Part shown: piece after piece, positions 61,401-64,000 of the stretch
Layout of the letters: the number at the start of each line of letters is the position of its first letter
Position numbering within the stretch: the first letter of the stretch is position 1
From: Ischnura elegans
Lineage: Eukaryota > Arthropoda > Insecta > Odonata > Coenagrionidae
DNA: 64,000 nucleotides
Direction: 5' to 3'
NCBI RefSeq assembly: GCF_921293095.1
Contig: NC_060249.1
Location: 79,991,907-80,055,906, forward strand
Notes under the pieces: model-generated
What the model saw: the letters and a program-made list of their open reading frames with translations, nothing else
What the model was told of the DNA's origin: nothing
Databases searched by the model: none
Program-made: the position numbers and the translations under genes

Positions 61401-62282
61401 TTTATGAAATAGTAATAATTTCGTAGAGATGAGAAAGCCTGATATTCTTTGCGCAAATTTATTACTAAAACACGGAAATTTAGATTAAAATTAGAAGCCA
61501 TCCCATCATACCAAAAAAATTTCTTAACATTATCCCATTACTTTCACAAAAAAAACCCTTTCGGTGGCCCACAAGGTATTTCGTACATAGGTAGGTATTT
61601 TTGGCGATCTACTTTTTTAGTTCTACTCAAGTCATATAATTCATATTTATTTTTTTACCTATTCGAATTGAAACTCGAGAGAAAATAATTTCTGCGCCGA
61701 CACAAACTATACTTAGTTCCTACGGCGGGAATGTCACTTGGATTGGATATTATAATTATTTGATAAGACCGAACTACCAAAGTACACCACGGTCTAGACA
61801 TCGCTCTAGATTATGAATATGACAAACTTTTCGTATGAGCAACTTCAACAGATGATGACGATGGAATGAATAAGATACTTACGCTATCCAGCAGCTGAAA
61901 TACTTAATCGAAATAACCATTCAACCCTTAAGAAAGTTAAATGAAGTATTTATTCATGGTCGTCTAAATGAAAATATGAGCACGTAAAACTCGATATGCA
62001 TTTTTATGCGCATCATTAACCTTGATGCTAGAAGTTACAACAGGAATATTTTCCCTAAAAATAAAAGCGACAAAATTTATTTTTTCGTGCGTCTATTTTT
62101 ACCACTGATCATGCGTGCGCACAGTTTTTATGGCAAATGTAATCGAAACCGATAATGATTATCTTCAGAAAGAATTTAAAATCAAGGACGCCAAAGCTAA
62201 ACACAATTATAGGATATAAAAATCATTACTCATAGCACATTTAGCGAGCATATGTGATCCGGTGAAAAAATAAATAATTAGA
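58421..62282. other. intergenic, nothing recognised
   Basis: AT-rich. A 115-codon plus-strand frame (59812-60159) is Lys-rich without motifs and has an equally open frame opposite it, so it is not taken as a gene. No RNA gene or mobile element recognised. Confidence 0.4.
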
Positions 62283-62700
62283 GAAATTAATAAAATACAA
62301 AAGAAAGCTCCGCGATTCGTCAAATACTGCTACGGGCGCACAGAAAGCGTTACGCAGATGTAGAAATTAGGTTGGCAGCCGCTGGACTTGGAGGATACGG
62401 AGTACAATATGGTTGTTTCAGCCATTGAGAATGGATATCATTGAGAGCGACACGGAGATAATCATATTGGAAACTCACAACATTTCCAGGCCCGACGAAT
62501 ACGATAAATCAAGAATACGAATTGATACAGGAATTTGTTTTTCCCCCGAACGATAAAAGACTTTCATAAATGCTAAGTAAGAAAATCATAGGCCTAAGTT
62601 AGACGATTTCATTTTTATGTTTACGGCTGGGGTGCCAGCATCCCCGCCACGCGCCTAATTGAGGCGGCTTGCGGAGTAGTATGTAGATGTGTATTTAAAA
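62283..62700 (+). mobile_element. CR1/Jockey-type LINE C-terminus and 3' end
   Basis: Blocks of the conserved C-terminal region appear in order across shifted frames: IQKKAPRFVKYCYGRTESVT, LGWQPLDLED, then LETHNISRPDEYDKSRIR and FFPRTIKDFH-like codons at about 62540-62570. Next comes CCCCGCCACGCGCCTAATTG and GCGGCTTGCGGAGTAGTATGTAGATG, the 3' terminus whose inverse is seen at 51638 and 58335. Multiple frameshifts; inactive. Confidence 0.75.
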
Positions 62701-64000
62701 AAAATCAATGTCTATGAAATATATATTGCTCGTCCAATATCGGGAAATACCAAGTTCTCCGTTTTTCAATCACGGCTAATTGTCTCCACGTAGAAACGCT
62801 TGATGTATAGGCGGATACGGGGAATGGATGCATAGACGACTTGCAACCGTCCTTCAGAGGAGACCCCGAATATTTTCAATGCCACCACCCATTCATTCTC
62901 GCATGCTTGAGTGGATACGTAGCGGCGCGTGGGGCGAGAGAAAACCAACAGGACACCCTCCGCCTCCAGGCGGGGTTTTCCACCTCACCCGCTCTTTCTC
63001 TATTCACCAACTCTTGAGTGACGTTTCCATCTTCTTTTTTTTATTTTATTTCTTCTTTTCACGAGTCCTCGCACCGTCGGCAGACGGAGGAGAAAGTAAA
63101 TTGAGAGGAGAGAAGCCCGCCCAGCTGCTAAATGAGTGTGGAGAAAGAAGGGCGACGACTTTCCATCTCTTTCTCAATTTGCCTGCGACTATTTTGCATG
63201 CTGAAAGTTACCTATGCACTTATTCCATATCCAGGATATGGACCTATCTCTATATCTAGGATACGTATCGGAGGATGACTAGATTTTCAGCCATGAACGA
63301 AGCGAAAAAAAACGATATTTTCTTTATAACACATAAAAGTCTATTACATGCGCAAAAGCATGGGATATTAATTATTTTCGCGTGAAAAAGTCATCTATTG
63401 TCGACATAGACGTTTTAGGGCAAATATTCATTATTTTATAACGAAGTATACTTCCGAAGCCAATGTATTCCAAGGTAACCATCGAGAACCGCCTCAATCC
63501 AAAAATATTAATCGCGATACTAAGAAATACCAGTATACCTGTAATCAATTGCATTAAAAACAGTAGGTAAGTACATTAAGAACTTAAAAAATACATCGGC
63601 CAATCAGAAACACCTGAGCTTTATTGTAGTAATCAACATACGGTCAATTCAGTTCAGTATGAATTTCGACATTCAGTCAGTAACACGCTTTGAGCATTGA
63701 AAACAGGTCGTTTTCCGAAATGTCGGCCAATACAACTGAATTAATCTGATGTAGAGCCCGAGAATAATACTTGAATATTCAAAGTTTGTAGCGAATGCTT
63801 CCGCGATGTTGCCAAATTCACCCTATAAGGTATTCAAGATATTTTGCTAGAGATAAATCGGAAAATAACAAATTATCTAGCTTTAAACACGAATAATTAT
63901 TCCAGAAAGTAATTTCTATATTATTTCCTTTGAAAGGATAACAAAAGTGGCATTTAATGGGGAGGCAAATGGTAAATAATAATTCAAAATATGCACAAAT
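62701..64000. other. intergenic, small GC-rich patch
   Basis: A GC-rich stretch at about 62900-63130 keeps a 143-codon plus frame open, with no recognisable motifs. The rest is AT-rich without features up to the window end. Confidence 0.35.

Noticed and set aside
1-64000. CRISPR arrays, operons, prokaryotic or endogenous viral genes
   Set aside because: Spliced gene structure and eukaryotic repeats throughout; no regularly spaced repeats and no viral-type coding sequence was recognised.

Overview
This is a eukaryotic window, almost certainly from an arthropod and probably an insect. It is AT-rich, intron-bearing and full of decayed transposons, with a single protein-coding gene that can be supported. 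That gene, on the minus strand from about 33.2 kb down to 17.5-18.5 kb, is an IkappaB/cactus orthologue, the cytoplasmic inhibitor of Dorsal/Dif/Relish-type Rel proteins in Toll signalling. Six coding exons join in frame with clean GT/AG borders (32706-32078, 31817-31712, 30398-30152, 21980-21892, 21299-21060, 18611-18540) to give about 460 residues. These are an N-terminal regulatory arm with several DSG phosphodegron-like motifs, six ankyrin repeats with the long loop in repeat 3 typical of cactus, and an acidic serine-rich C-terminus. A CpG-rich upstream region carries two NF-kappaB-like sites, fitting the negative feedback known for IkappaB genes.

Left flank (1-17.4 kb): no gene recognised. 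It holds a truncated RTE-like LINE end, the first of three copies of a terminal-inverted-repeat element (927-1810), two perfect long palindromes inside short insertions flanked by 13-15 bp direct repeats (1416-1634 and 6111-6243), a nested inverted-tandem structure (4051-4170), a MITE with 8-9 bp target duplications (13479-13667), a 105 bp direct duplication, and a CpG-rich block at 15.6-16.3 kb.

Right flank (33.2-64 kb): no conventional gene recognised. It holds a tRNA-derived SINE (36.85-37.05 kb), two more copies of the TIR element, a 2.6 kb PIF/Harbinger transposon with MADF and transposase remnants and a Transib/RAG1-like transposase fossil between them (40542-43150), remnants of two LINE groups, two hAT-like elements with 8 bp target duplications (one with a nested LINE), a third palindromic insertion (52700-52855), and a GC-rich block at 48.3-49.2 kb.

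The most novel signal is the set of three short palindromic insertions at 1.4, 6.1 and 52.7 kb. Each has a 13-15 bp target-site duplication, a palindrome that begins at the 5' duplication, and a short one-armed tail with ACC-N3-4-GAARCCTG 8-13 nt before the 3' duplication. They look like an undescribed family of hairpin or snap-back retroposons. All repeat and gene assignments come from reading the sequence; no database search was run.
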